Shown one piece after another: positions 45,311 to 55,723 of a DNA stretch of 64,000 nucleotides. The first letter of the stretch is position 1, and each line of letters opens with the position of its first letter. The notes beneath the pieces were generated by a model. It did not search any database. It saw only the letters and a list, made by a program, of their open reading frames with translations, and was not told the origin of the DNA. A program made the translations under genes and the position numbers. This DNA is from Viola odorata (lineage: Eukaryota > Streptophyta > Magnoliopsida > Malpighiales > Violaceae): contig OY829539.1 in the NCBI GenBank assembly GCA_963691705.1, forward strand, positions 43,471,656 through 43,535,655. The letters run 5' to 3'.

Positions 45311-47658
45311 ATGACTAGAACTCGCCGTTCCGGCTCTAAGTCTGTCGATGAGGAAAATATTGAGAATATTGTTAGTAATATCACCTCCATAGTCGCTCTC
45401 AACGAGCATCTAGCCGAACATCATGCTGATATCCCTGAGGGTTATACGGTTTTCGTTGCCCCTGATTCGCTACGCCTGAATAGCGTTCTAACTGGCAATC
45501 GTAGGGTTCTATATGCTCAAATATTCTGTTACGGTTTCCAATTTCCCGTTGATCCCTTCATAAAATAGTTGCTGACTGCCCTTGATTTGAATCCGGTACA
45601 ATTAACCCCAAATGCGTATTGTTGCATTTACGCATTTCTAGAACTTTGTAAATACAAAGGGATTAACTCTCCTTCCCTTTCGCTACTCAAATCACTCTTC
45701 AAGTTGTATATTCATCGGTGTGTGATAACGTTATCACCCCGTTATGATGATGACTCGCTCAAAACCTTCACCTGGAAACTCCTCCATCTTGAGTCTTCCA
45801 TTGAAGGTTGGAAAAAGAGTTTTTTGTTATTGATCTTCCTGACCTCCCTGGTTCCTGGTGGCGGTCTGGTTTTAATCAAGACGTCAAAGATAGTGCTTAG
45901 GGTCAACAGGGAACTCTTCGTCAGCTTGAACAAGGTTGGTTAGACAAACTGCTTCAGCTGGAAATCAGCGTTCATACTCGTCATCTGGCATGCGGGATGG
46001 GCATTCGAACCTGCATCAGACGTGAGTGTTGTGGTGTTTTTCTTGTTATCATAGTTGGTACTAACGCTAACGTTATCTCGAGATTCTGCAGTGACCGATC
46101 CCAACTGGAAACCCGAGAGCGTCAGGAAACGACTGAGAAGGGCTCAACGGCGAAGGGAGAAGGAAAGAGTTGTTGCCGCTGCTGAAACCGCAGTTAATCC
46201 GACCATACCACCTGTCACTACCGTAAACCCTGTCCAAACGTCTTCTTCGGTCGGTGAGGGAACCACCACTATTCCTCTCGGTATTCCTACCATATCGGTT
46301 GCCATTTATCATGTTTAGGTATCTTCTTCCAAGGTTCCGAGAAAAGGAAAGAAGAAGAAAATGAGAAGCGTTGCCGCTCTTACTCCTCCTTCCGGCAGCT
46401 TCTTCAGAAGTGCCCGTTAACGATACTGCCTCTTTTATTCATTTATCCTTTGCATCACTTCTCTTTGCAGGATACTACTACCGCTTCCCCTCTCGCATCG
46501 CCAACCAGCAACATGAACTTGAGTCACATACTGACCCGTCCTGAGAAAAGGGCGCGGTCTGACGAGGGGGGCGGAAGTTTGTCATCTGGTCGTGTTAATA
46601 TCGGGGAAGGGCAGACTGCCGCTTTTGATTCTTCGGTACCTTCCAGGGATCAATCCTCTGATTTTCTAGGGAGTATGGGTGTTCCCGGGTCCTCTGAGAC
46701 TTTGCCTAATTTCTTCGGCACGTCAGTTCCTTCTTTCTCTACCGGCTTGGGCTTTGGTGAAGATTTGCCTGGGTTCTCAAGTTATCAATCCCACAGCTCC
46801 TTCGGACTTCATGGGGGTATCCCCTCTGATCAACCTTTGTCTCCTTCCCCTATGGTTTATGTTCCTTCAAGCGGTCCAATGCTTCGGCACTTCGAGGGAG
46901 GGGTTGTCGCTCCCCATCTAGTAGCCGATTTGAGCTCGATGAGTGCATCTGAGCCTGTCACTCATCATCTTGACTTGGCTAAGCTGTGCAGTTCTAGCTT
47001 TGCGGCTGTCGGGGGCGACAGTTCCGTCGAGACATCGTCTTACTTGGCTGCTTACGCGTTAACGTCCTCCGAAGAGCGAGAGGCATTCCTTTCTAAGGAT
47101 CAGGACGAGTAGATAAACTTGTTACGCTCCAACTTCTTTACTGGTTTTTCTAAGTTCCACTATTGGGCGGAATATCTGGCGCATAAGGTTGCTTCACTCA
47201 CCGCCTCCTTAGACAAGCTTTCCAAGGAACGAGAAGAAAAAGAGAAGTTGCTGGCAAAATGCCAAGAATTGTTACTAGCCTTGGAGGCGGCCAAGAAGGA
47301 CCAAAGGGAGGCGAGAGAGCAAGTGGTAAGTCTTGACACTGCTCTGACGGCGGAGAGAGTTAAAAATGTCGCACTGGAGGAGGAAAATGCGACATTGGAG
47401 GGTGAGATGGCAGAGAAGTGTACGTGGTATGTCGAGAAGACGGCCGCTACCATGACCGACTGTTTCATAGATATTCATGAAGAGGGGGTGTATCAGGGTG
47501 TCGCCCTTACTGAAGCTTTCATGAAGAGGTCCACCGATCTTACTGATGAAGGTTTCCGCCAAGCCAAGGCAAAAGGCTATAAAAGGCAGAGGTCCACTGT
47601 ATCAGGGTGTCGGCCTTGCTGTCAGAGCTTTGATACTTCAAACTTTTGTGTTTTGTAA
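45311..47658 (+). pseudogene. Antisense ORF 4: Transposase_28-like and coiled-coil protein, copy B
   Basis: This is a paralogue of the copy at 42449-44602. From ATG 45311 the domain reads YAQIFCYGFQFPVDPFIK, TAG (45566-45568), LLTALDLNPVQLTPNAYCCI, with a frame change near 45940. An intron at 46022-46091 (GTGAGT...TTCTGCAG, branch TACTAAC at 46059-46065) sits at the position homologous to the intron of copy A. The segment after it is basic (KRLRRAQRRREKER). After 46319-46470, whose splicing is unclear, the tail runs from 46450 with LTRPEKRARSDEGGG, a TAG at 47110-47112, and a coiled coil (LDKLSKEREEKEKLLAK) ending at 47656. Overall similarity to copy A is visible but low, so the duplication is old. 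Confidence 0.7.
46022..46091 (+). other. Intron in antisense ORF 4
   Basis: A 70-bp GT-AG intron with donor GACGTGAGT, a consensus branch site TACTAAC (46059-46065) and acceptor TTCTGCAG. It joins C|TG ACC GAT in frame. Confidence 0.6.
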
Positions 47659-47659
47659 C

Positions 47660-48330
47660 CCTTCGAGGGTCTTTTTGAACAATCATATATCCGGCTAACT
47701 CCTTTCTTTTGTCGCTGATTTCTTTTTCCTTATTTCTTTCTCTTTGAGCTTCTCTTAGTACAATAGTAGCCTTATTATCGCCACGATAACGTCAACAGGT
47801 CTCGGTCTTGATAACAACTTTTAGTAGAAGTATGCCAATGATTGTCATTCAATCAATGAATCGTCAACATTGATGATAGGTGCTTCGCCAGATATCACGA
47901 CATGACCTCGTCACGCGCATTTTAACTATCGTTCCATGTTTTCAGAGATAAGAACTCATAGAGGAGAAGGATCATGACCGCTACTTCCAACGATACGCTG
48001 CATATAATCACGCTGACGTAGATATTCTTAGCTAATGGCTTAGGATGACCTGTAGATAGATTCTGACGTATCCCTTTCCCTGGGAATATTTGCCACAGAG
48101 AGACATAATACATATGTCCTTTAGATCTCGTTTCCCGAGCCATGATAACGAGAGTGTTAACCTCTTCATCGTCTGAATAATATCTCTGCACATTCTCAAT
48201 TATAAGTCATTAGTAAAGTGACATGTACTAATAGGCAATGTACTAATAGGCGTTTCTCCACCAGCTATGGGATTTCCCATTTGGTTACTCGTTGGGATTT
48301 CGCGATTCTTCGTGTTTCCAAATTTCCACG
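47660..48330. other. Non-coding spacer of the Tat element
   Basis: About 670 bp between the antisense cassette and the tandem repeats. The ORF at 47922-48191 (-) has no recognisable features. This is the 3' untranslated side of the element in gag-pol orientation. Confidence 0.5.
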
Positions 48331-48345
48331 ATCGGCCTGAAAATT

Positions 48346-48851
48346 GCCTCATCTTAGTGAGTCGTCGGATCAGGACAGGCCATCACAAGGCTAGGTTTTT
48401 CACTTTCAGGCGTTGACCTCGCATCCCGGAATCGTGCCCTCACTTAGTGAGCCATCTGTATTAACCCAGTTATCACAAAGATAGGATTTTCACTTCCAGG
48501 ATGGAGTTACTGTCTCCCTGGGGCGTGCCTCATCTTGGCGAGTCGTCTCCACGAGAACGGTCGGCACAAGGGTAGGACTTTTCATTCCCAAGGATGCCGG
48601 GACGTGCCTCATCTTGGTGGGCTGTCTATGTTAGCCCGGTTTACCACAAGGATAGGACTTTTCACTCCCGGGGGCGTTGGAACGTACCTTGTCTCAATGG
48701 CCCACCTGTGTTAGCGTGGCTGCCACGAGGATAGGAATTTTCACTCCCAACACTAGTTTTTAGGTATGCCAGGGCGTGCCCTCACTTAGTGAGTCGTCTG
48801 ATCAGGATCGGCCGTCACAAGGATATGACTTTTCACTCCTGGCACCTTTTA
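48346..48851. repeat. Six-copy tandem repeat in the Tat 3' region
   Basis: Six diverged units of about 76-92 bp start near 48346, 48434, 48525, 48604, 48685 and 48776. Each runs roughly GTGCCTCATCTTGGTGAGTC, a variable middle, then CACAAGGATAGGACTTTTCA and CTCCCGG. They are not palindromic and have no unique spacers, so they are not CRISPR. Tandem repeats in the 3' untranslated region of Tat/Ogre elements are known to seed satellites. Confidence 0.8.
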
Positions 48852-48927
48852 TTATCTGCACACAATCAGCCACAGAACACACAAGAATATTCTCGATTCG
48901 AGATTAACGAAAGGTGCAGAAAATGCA

Positions 48928-51900
48928 TTAGACTCTAGCATGGTATAGTTTCAAACGAGCTACGTTCCAAGAGTTAGGTAAGGGAGTACCGTCGAGTGTT
49001 TCCCGGTGATATGCTCCCTTTCCAATTACGCGGGTAACGCTGTATGGGTCATCCCAGTTCGGGCTGAGTTTCCACATACACTGTCCAGCGGCTCATTTGT
49101 CTCTAAGTAACAAGTCACCTGCTTTCAGCAGCCGTTCTTTGACGCGCCTATTGTGATAACGCGTCATTCTTTGCTTATAATAAAGCATTTTTAGAAGAGC
49201 TTCCTCCTGTCATTCTGGTAACGCGTCGAGGTTAGCCCGTAGCCTCTCCTCATTCATTTCTTCCCTGAAGTACGCCACTCGCAGGCTTATAGTACCAATT
49301 TCTACCGGTGTGACAGCCTCAGTGCCAAAAGCCAATGCGAAAGGCGTTTCTCCCGTATTAGTTTTAACGGTCATGCGGTACCCCCACATCATATATGGAA
49401 GCTCGCCTACCCATTTCTTTTTAGATCCTTCCAAGTTTTTCTTTATGCCACTGAGAATGCTTCAATTCGTCACCTCTGCTTGGCCGTTAGTTTACGGGTG
49501 AGCCATGGAAGAGAACCTTTGTTAGATCTGAAATTCCGCGTACTGATCTTTAAAGAATTGGTTGGTGAACTGTGTCCCGTTATCGCTGACTAACACACGG
49601 GGAACACCGAACCGCATGATGACTTGGTGTTTAAAGAAATGCCAAATTTTCTCTGTCGTGATGTTGGCCACCGCTTCTGCTTCCGCCCACTTCGTGAAGT
49701 AATCCACTGTCATGACCACGAACTTTAGTTGGGACCTTGCCTTTGGAAACGGGCCCAGGATATCTATTCCCCATTTCGCGAAAGGACAATGAGCCACTAT
49801 CTCAGAAATTTCTGTGGCAGATTGTCGAGGAATCTTGGAGAATTCCTGACATTTTTGACATATTCGTGCATAATTGTGGCAATCTCTTCGAATAATAGGC
49901 CAGTAGAATCCAGACCTGAAGACTTGCGCGGCTAAGGTGCCGCCCGATGCGTGCATACCGCATATTCCTTCATGGATTTCTCGCAAGGTATGAAGACCCT
50001 CTTGCTCTGTTATACACTTAGCGGCTGGGTGAGAAAAATATCTCCGGATCAGCTCTCCATCATAATATGTACACCGTGCCGCTTGTTTCAGCACTTTCTT
50101 TTTCTCGGCGTTATCCGTAGGTAATTCCTCATGTTTCAAGTATTTTATCACGGGGATTTGCCAGTCATTTTTAATTTCTTCCACGCAAAGCGACACCTGC
50201 TCTTTCATGAAGGAGGGAACCGATATCTCTCGGTAATATACGCTCTTGGGTATGGACGCATCTAGATTTGCAGCGAGTTTGGCCAGGTCGTCTGCTTCAG
50301 CTTTATCCTCTTGGGGGATGTGCTCAAAGCTAACCCTCATACCGCTTTTCTTTATTTCCAACAGTTCACGTTTCACTTTAGCGAGGTACTGAACCATGAT
50401 GGGCTCTCTAGCCTGAGAGCGTCCCCAAGACTTGGTCTATTATCAGTTTGGAATCTTCACAAATTTTTAATTGCAAGTCTCCCATCATTCCCGCATCGTG
50501 TATGGCCTTGGTGGAAAAGTTTCTTCCTATCCTGAGACCGGCTAGTAACGCCTCATATTCCGCTGCGTTATTGGATAACGGCTGCAGTATTCTGATGGCG
50601 TATTGTATCTGCATATCGTGTGTCCCGATCATGAAGATCCCGGCTCCAGCTAGTTCTTGGTTCTTGGCTCCATCCACATGAACAACCCACAAGTCAGTGT
50701 AGGTTTCAGGGAACGGGAGGTCCAAGTAATCTCTTTCCTCTTCCGGTAGGTCCGTTAACGGGTCTTCTGTGAAGGTACACTCGGCTATGAAGTCTGCTAG
50801 GACCTGGGCTTTCACGGAGGGACGGTTTTTATACCGCAACCCATATTGCTCGAGTTCAATGGCCCAAATCAGCATCCTCCCTAAAGACTCAGGTTTCCAG
50901 AATATCCTTTTCAACGGCTGGTCAGTAAGTACGATAACAGGATGGGCTTGGAAGTATCTGTCCATTTTCCGCGTAGCTTGAACCAGCGCAAAGGCTATTT
51001 TTTCAATGCGAGCGTATCGCAGTTTGGCATCTTTCAAGACGTGACTCATGAAATAGACAGGGTGGTGTAGATGGTTGTCGTCTCGAACGAGGACGACACT
51101 AACAACTTCGTCGGCGACACCGAGGTATAAGTACAGGGTATCACCCGGTTCTGGCCTTGTCAGCACCAGGTCAGACGATAAATAAGCTTTCAAGCCCATG
51201 AACGCCTCTTCACATTCCGTTGTCCATCCGAAAGGGGCTTTTTTGCGTATAACCTTGAAAAATGGCAGGCATCTCTCACCTTGCTTAGAGATAAACCGCC
51301 CCAGGGCAATAACGCACCCCGTCAATCTTTGCACCTCTTTGACGGTTCGAGGAGATATCATATCTTAGATAGCTTTGACCTTTGAGGGGTTGGGTTGGAT
51401 ACCTTTTCGGCTAACCACATAACCCAAAAATTTTCCCGTCTGAAACGCAAACAAGCATTTACGGGGATTCAACTTCATTTGATATTTTCTCATCACGCAG
51501 AAGACTTCCTCTAAGTCATTCAAATGGCTCTGGAAACTTCGGCTCTTGACCAATATATTGTCAACATATGCTTCCACATTCCTTCCAATCTGCTTTTCAA
51601 AGACCTTGTTCACCATTCGTTGAAAGGTGGCTCCAGCGTTCTTTAGCCCAAATGGCATCGTTGTATAATAGTAAGTAGCTTTCGGGGTGATGAAAGCGGT
51701 TTTTTCTTCATCCTCAATGGCCATGGGGATTTGATGTTACCCCTAATTGGCATCTAAAGAGCTTAGATAGGCGTACCCCGTAGTCTGGTTGACCAGTTGA
51801 TCGATTCGAGGAAGTGGGTAGCAATCTTTGGGACAGGCATCGTTTAAGTCGGTAAAGTCAATGCACATACACCAATCTCCGTTGGGCTTTGGGACAAGAA

Positions 51901-52843
51901 CTGGGTTGGCTAGCCAGGTCGGGTATTGAACTTCTCGGACGAAACCGACATCTAAGAGCTTAGATACTTCTTTACTGATGGCTAAAGTTTTCTTCGAAGA
52001 AAACACGCGTCGTCTTTGTTGGATAGGCTTGACATTAGGGTCAATGTTGAGTCGGTGTTCCGCCACCTCTCTCGAGATACCTGGCATATCTGCGGGCTTC
52101 CATGCGAATTCTCCTTTGTATTTATTCAACAGCCGAGTTAGCTGAAGGTTTTCCATTGGGCTAAGCTTTTCGCTAACCAGGAAGCTCGCTCCACCAATCC
52201 CGTCAACCGACACAGATATCATCTTGTCTAAGGGCTGAGTGTGTTTCTCATCATTCTGTTCATATGGATCTACCATCACGCACACGTATCTATCACAACT
52301 CTTCTGATTCATGAGTAGGTAACACTCAGCCGCCAATTTCTGGTTGCCTTTGATTGACAACACTCCATCCCAGGAGGGGTATTTCATCTTTAAATGCTTC
52401 TAGGATATCGCGGCTCTAAAGCGGTTAAGAAAAGGACGTCCAAGTATAGCGTTATAGGGCAAGGTTAACAACTCCTCAGACCGCTTGGAGGTATCTTCTC
52501 GAAAATACACTAACAAAGTGGTAATTCCCGTCACTGGTATTGGGACTCCATCTACTCCAATTATCGGCTTCTTGCAGGGCGTCAATTCACCATTAGGACG
52601 TTTTATGAGGTTGTAAGCCTCTAATGAAAATAAGTTTACCGCACTTCCGTTGTCAACGAGGGTTCTCCTAACTCCGTGATTGCCGATAACGGGTGTGACC
52701 ACTAACGCATTATTATGCGAAAAAATAACACCTTTCTCATCTTCCTCGGAGAAGGACAGTACCATTCGATCTAAAGCACTTATCGCCTCACTTTTTATTA
52801 ACGCACCCTCCCGCTTTCGCTTATCCCCTGCCGCGGGTATTAA
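48928..52843 (-). pseudogene. Tat pol: protease, RT, dual RNase H, integrase (broken)
   Basis: Read on the -, the frame continues from gag. The protease has LVDNGSAVNLF and AILGRPFL (52765-52400). RT follows from 52387 (WCMCIDFTDLNDACPKDCYP, TMPFGLKNAGATFQRM), but the catalytic box reads YVDN (AAT at 51557-51559) in place of YVDD. The first RNase H is degenerate; the second is archaeal-type (VVHVDGAKNQELAGAGIF, NNAAEYEALLAGL, near 50700-50530). Integrase has its H-H-C-C finger (HEGICGMH, CQKCQ), GIDILGPF, SDNGTQF and NGQAEVTN. The frame ends at TAA 48928-48930. In-frame stops are at 52844-52846, 52400-52402, 51743-51745 with another two codons on, 51365-51367, 49522-49524, two near 49450-49495 and 49210-49212. 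A frameshift lies near 50408. It cannot make active enzyme. Confidence 0.88.
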
Positions 52844-54799
52844 TTATTCCGGCTCGTCTAGATAGGGTGCGCCTCCGGCTATGATGTTGATGATAGGGAC
52901 ATCGTCATCATCAACCATGAGTGTCTCCCTACCTCTCCCAGCAGTAGTAGCGTTACTTCCTTGAGCGCGAGGAGGTGCTTGTCTGTTGTCAGTCGCTCTA
53001 TCGGTCTGGTTGTTCCTGGCCTCCTCTCTTGCCTTAGTGGCGAATTCTCCGAGATAACCCTCCTCCACCAGACGTTCTATTGCTAGCTTTAGTTCTCTGC
53101 ATACTTCCGTGGAGTTTCCCTTAGCTTTATGAAACTTGCAAAAGGTGTTTTCTCTTCCTCCCATGATTACTCCAGGCTTAACAGGGGCTGGGTAACGAAT
53201 GGGCAAGTTTCGTTGTTCCACAATCGCTAAGATTTCCGCTCTTGGCAAAATGAGGGAAGGAAGGTCTGGGTCATAAATCTGGCCTTTGGGAGGATCTCCC
53301 TGTTGCCGAGTCGGGGAGTTTCCAGACTTTCCCCTTAAAGGGTTGCCTCTTCGCCGATTGGAGGTCTTGGGAATATGATCTTTCTGCTGAGCGTAATCGT
53401 CAACAAAATGATCTTTACAAGTTGTGGCCACGGGAGTGTTAGGGACTTGAGGCGCATCTGGTGGTGTGTTTCGGGTCCTGCCCCTGCTTTCTTCTTCCTC
53501 CATTCTCGCGTAGTTATGGGCTTTCAACCTTAACGCGTCTAAGGTCACCGGAGGGTCCACCATTAGCGCGTCTTTCAGTTTCCCATAGTGGCAGTTCCGC
53601 TTCAAAACTTCTATAGAGAAATCAACGATAACTCCCGACGTTAACGATATTTCCATGTCAAAGCGACTAAGGAAGTCTTTCAAGGATTCTTGAGGCTTCC
53701 TATGTATATCAAATAAGGTCGCGACAGATTTCCTGATAGGGACAGCGGTACTAAACCGGCTCCGAAATTTAGACTCCAGTTGCGAGAAGCTGTCAACAGA
53801 TCCGCCAGGGAGACCTTCAAACCAGAGACGGGCGACTCCTGATAATGTCATGACGAATATTTGACATAAAGCTGCATCACTGTGGGTCTGAAATTGTACA
53901 AAGTCCTTCACCTTGTTAAGGTGTGAAATAGGATCTCTAGTACCGTCGTAGGATTTCGTGGGGAGTTTTACATGTCGGTTGACCCTGTGACATCTTATGT
54001 GATGGGTGCACGGGTGACCTGAGGTGTCATCAAGGATTTCACGCCTATCGTGAGGGGGATACGCTTCCAGCTGACGCCCCCGATTTTGCGGTTCTGGAGT
54101 GTGATGTAGCCTCGGAGATCGACTGCGACTCCTAGGCGAATGAGTTCGATGTCTTCTACTACTGGATCTTTCACTACGCTCAGAGGATACATTTCGATCC
54201 ACTTCTTCTCGTCGATCGTCCCAACTGTCTCTGTATTCATCACGTCGCCGCTCCTCTTGGGGGACTGAAATTCTTGGTACTTGCGGCACGTAAGGTTCCA
54301 CTCGCCCCTGAGCGAGTTGCACAAGGCTAATTGGTGTATCTGTTGTAGGCAAGGCTGGCAGAATATTTCTGTGTTGTAGGGGCGATAAGGGTCGTTCGGT
54401 GACAATAAATGACGTGAAAATAGCCTGGGGAGGAACATTTGACCCAGAAACGTCAGGCATGATTCTTGTCGCCAGCTCAGTCAAATAGTCCAACCTAGAA
54501 CGAAGAGCAGATATTTCACTTGTGAAGGGGTTATTTGCGCCGTCCAGCATAAATCCCCTTGGAGGTGGGGTAGAAAAACTAGATCCCGCCATCTGGGATA
54601 GAGAGAGGCTCATCTGAGGAGGGAGTGTTCCCCCTATTGATCTAAAGGGGGAATCTGAAGATTCCAGAGTAATCTCCTGCGTTGTTACAGAAACATCAGT
54701 GGTGGCAAAAGGGAATAAATGTCTGCGGATCGCATAAGGAATGTTAGAGGATGAAGGTCGTGTGGGATCCGAATCAGAAGCCATGATCGTTCCGATCAT
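52844..54799 (-). CDS. Tat gag, open reading frame (651 aa)
   Basis: The ORF is uninterrupted from ATG 54799 (a second ATG, MASDSDP, at 54784) to TAA 52844. A Ser/Pro-rich N-terminus is followed by an Arg/Ser-rich tract (residues 205-232), the retrotransposon gag core (about 285-430: DPISHLNKVKDF, GVARLWFEGLPGG, SLKDFLSRFDMEI), a basic linker, and a Cys/His cluster CKFHKAKGNSTEVC (554-568) typical of Tat gag. It would form the particle shell and bind element RNA in the cytoplasm. The start lies 73 bases after the 5' LTR and the frame is shared with pol. The stop between gag and pol could be original or decay. Being open does not prove expression. Confidence 0.85.
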   Translation of the reverse strand: MIGTIMASDSDPTRPSSSNIPYAIRRHLFPFATTDVSVTTQEITLESSDSPFRSIGGTLPPQMSLSLSQMAGSSFSTPPPRGFMLDGANNPFTSEISALRSRLDYLTELATRIMPDVSGSNVPPQAIFTSFIVTERPLSPLQHRNILPALPTTDTPISLVQLAQGRVEPYVPQVPRISVPQEERRRDEYRDSWDDRREEVDRNVSSERSERSSSRRHRTHSPRSRSRSPRLHHTPEPQNRGRQLEAYPPHDRREILDDTSGHPCTHHIRCHRVNRHVKLPTKSYDGTRDPISHLNKVKDFVQFQTHSDAALCQIFVMTLSGVARLWFEGLPGGSVDSFSQLESKFRSRFSTAVPIRKSVATLFDIHRKPQESLKDFLSRFDMEISLTSGVIVDFSIEVLKRNCHYGKLKDALMVDPPVTLDALRLKAHNYARMEEEESRGRTRNTPPDAPQVPNTPVATTCKDHFVDDYAQQKDHIPKTSNRRRGNPLRGKSGNSPTRQQGDPPKGQIYDPDLPSLILPRAEILAIVEQRNLPIRYPAPVKPGVIMGGRENTFCKFHKAKGNSTEVCRELKLAIERLVEEGYLGEFATKAREEARNNQTDRATDNRQAPPRAQGSNATTAGRGRETLMVDDDDVPIINIIAGGAPYLDEPE

Positions 54800-54850
54800 C
54801 TTGTAAAGACGGAGCTTGGCTATTAAGGACGCTCATTTAATAAACCAAAG

Positions 54851-54871
54851 CTCTCAATGAAAGCACCAATT
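54851..54871 (-). promoter_or_regulatory. Primer-binding site of the Tat element
   Basis: On the - strand, two bases after the LTR end (TTATCA), the sequence TTGGTGCTTTCATTGAGAGC follows. This is a recurrent start of the internal region in plant Tat-type elements. I do not assign the tRNA. Confidence 0.6.
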
Positions 54872-55409
54872 TGATAAGATTCGGACTTCTGGAAAATCGG
54901 GACGAGGATGGTGGCAGCTCGGGGTTACTGTAGCTGACGTTGAGGGTACCTGCAAAGCGCCGGAGGGGGGGCTCCGGCGTAGACACTCCGATGCTTAAGT
55001 CAGTAAGGCGGTTCGAAAATGGCAGAAGTTCCAGCAGCAATCTTAGGCTTACCTTACGTTTCAAATGATGGGGTATTTGTAGGCCACGCGAGGGCGTTAC
55101 CTCTAGGGGGAGGCGTTATCGGAGGAGATAACGCCTCAGGTGATGTCATGGGCGACAGCTTCAAGTGACGTCATGGGTGGCAGCTTCAAGTGACGTCATG
55201 GTTGTCCTGGGATGGGATAGCGCCATGCGTGCGGATAGATGACCCGTGAGACCCCCCCTCCCCCCCACTGATGTCGACCATCCTAGGGTTCCTTGCCGGC
55301 TAAGGGGCGTCAGCCTTCCGCGGCTGAACCCGGGCAGGCGCGTTAGGGTTCCGACCTTTACACTGGTACAAGGATGATAATACTCTTGGGGTTGACTTAA
55401 TTGTTATCA
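54872..55409 (-). repeat. 5' LTR of the Tat element
   Basis: 538 bp, TGATAAGATTCGG to AATTGTTATCA on +. Compared with the other LTR it has an extra 25-bp unit, so three TGACGTCA-type sites occur (55141-55148 mutated to TGATGTCA, 55166-55173, 55191-55198). The TATA seen in the 3' LTR reads CTACAAATACC here (about 55073-55083), a T to C change that should weaken sense transcription. Confidence 0.88.
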
Positions 55410-55723
55410 ATTTTCTTAATTGTTCACGTGTGAGCCTTGTTACTTCTTAAGTCCGAACGCTTAAGTCGATTTGCAAGTAAAAGACCGAGAGTTCAAACCC
55501 CCATTGTTTCGTTTCACCTAGGTTGGTATTCACAAGTTGAATACAGGGTTAGGGATCCTAGACAAGAACCTTAATTGTTTAGCTTAGGTTGCTTAGCAAA
55601 GGTTGCTAAGAGGGTTAAGCACTCAAGTGAGTTATTTATTCCGCATTCAAAAATCCAATCCTTCGAACTAGATCAAAAAGGTACTCGTTACGCATCCTAC
55701 GCAACTAGGATCGTATCCGATAC

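Larger units (their letters stand above)
39951..55409 (-). mobile_element. Full-length Tat-lineage Ty3 retrotransposon (15.5 kb)
   Basis: Two LTRs (39951-40466 and 54872-55409) are flanked by ATTTT on both sides (39946-39950, 55410-55414). In - orientation the order is 5' LTR, primer-binding site, gag, protease, RT, two RNase H domains, integrase, tandem repeats, antisense ORFs and 3' LTR. The second, archaeal-type RNase H and the extra antisense ORFs between pol and the 3' LTR are hallmarks of the plant Tat lineage. Gag is open; pol has many stops. The element inserted into the 3' LTR of the Ty3 element at 34651-55718, so it is younger than that one. Confidence 0.9.
34651..55718 (+). mobile_element. 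Ty3 retrotransposon, RT-deleted, host of the Tat insertion
   Basis: Outer boundaries are two LTRs starting TGATGCGAATCCTC (34651 and 39118), with GATAC at 34646-34650 and 55719-55723. Without the 15.5-kb Tat element it is about 5.6 kb. A primer-binding site follows the first LTR (TTGGTAGCGGAGCTC, 35506 on), and a polypurine tract precedes the second (GAAGGGGGGTGGAA, 39104-39117). Gag and protease remnants are present, but RT, RNase H and integrase are missing. It is a non-autonomous or decayed derivative, probably of a chromovirus-type lineage judging from the gag, zinc knuckle and protease wording. Confidence 0.85.
39118..55718 (+). repeat. 3' LTR of the Ty3 element, split by the Tat insertion
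   Basis: It starts TGATGCG at 39118, is interrupted after 39950, and resumes at 55415-55718, about 1137 bp in all. It ends GTATCC where the first LTR ends ATATCA, so the terminal CA has changed to CC. Homology to the first LTR is clear on both sides of the break (for example AGGCTTGCCTATATA-type U3/R at about 39880 and GAGTTCAAACCCCCATTG at 55490). Confidence 0.8.

Noticed and set aside
48346..48851. CRISPR-like array
   Set aside because: The units are diverged throughout, without identical repeats and unique spacers, and lie in a plant retrotransposon.
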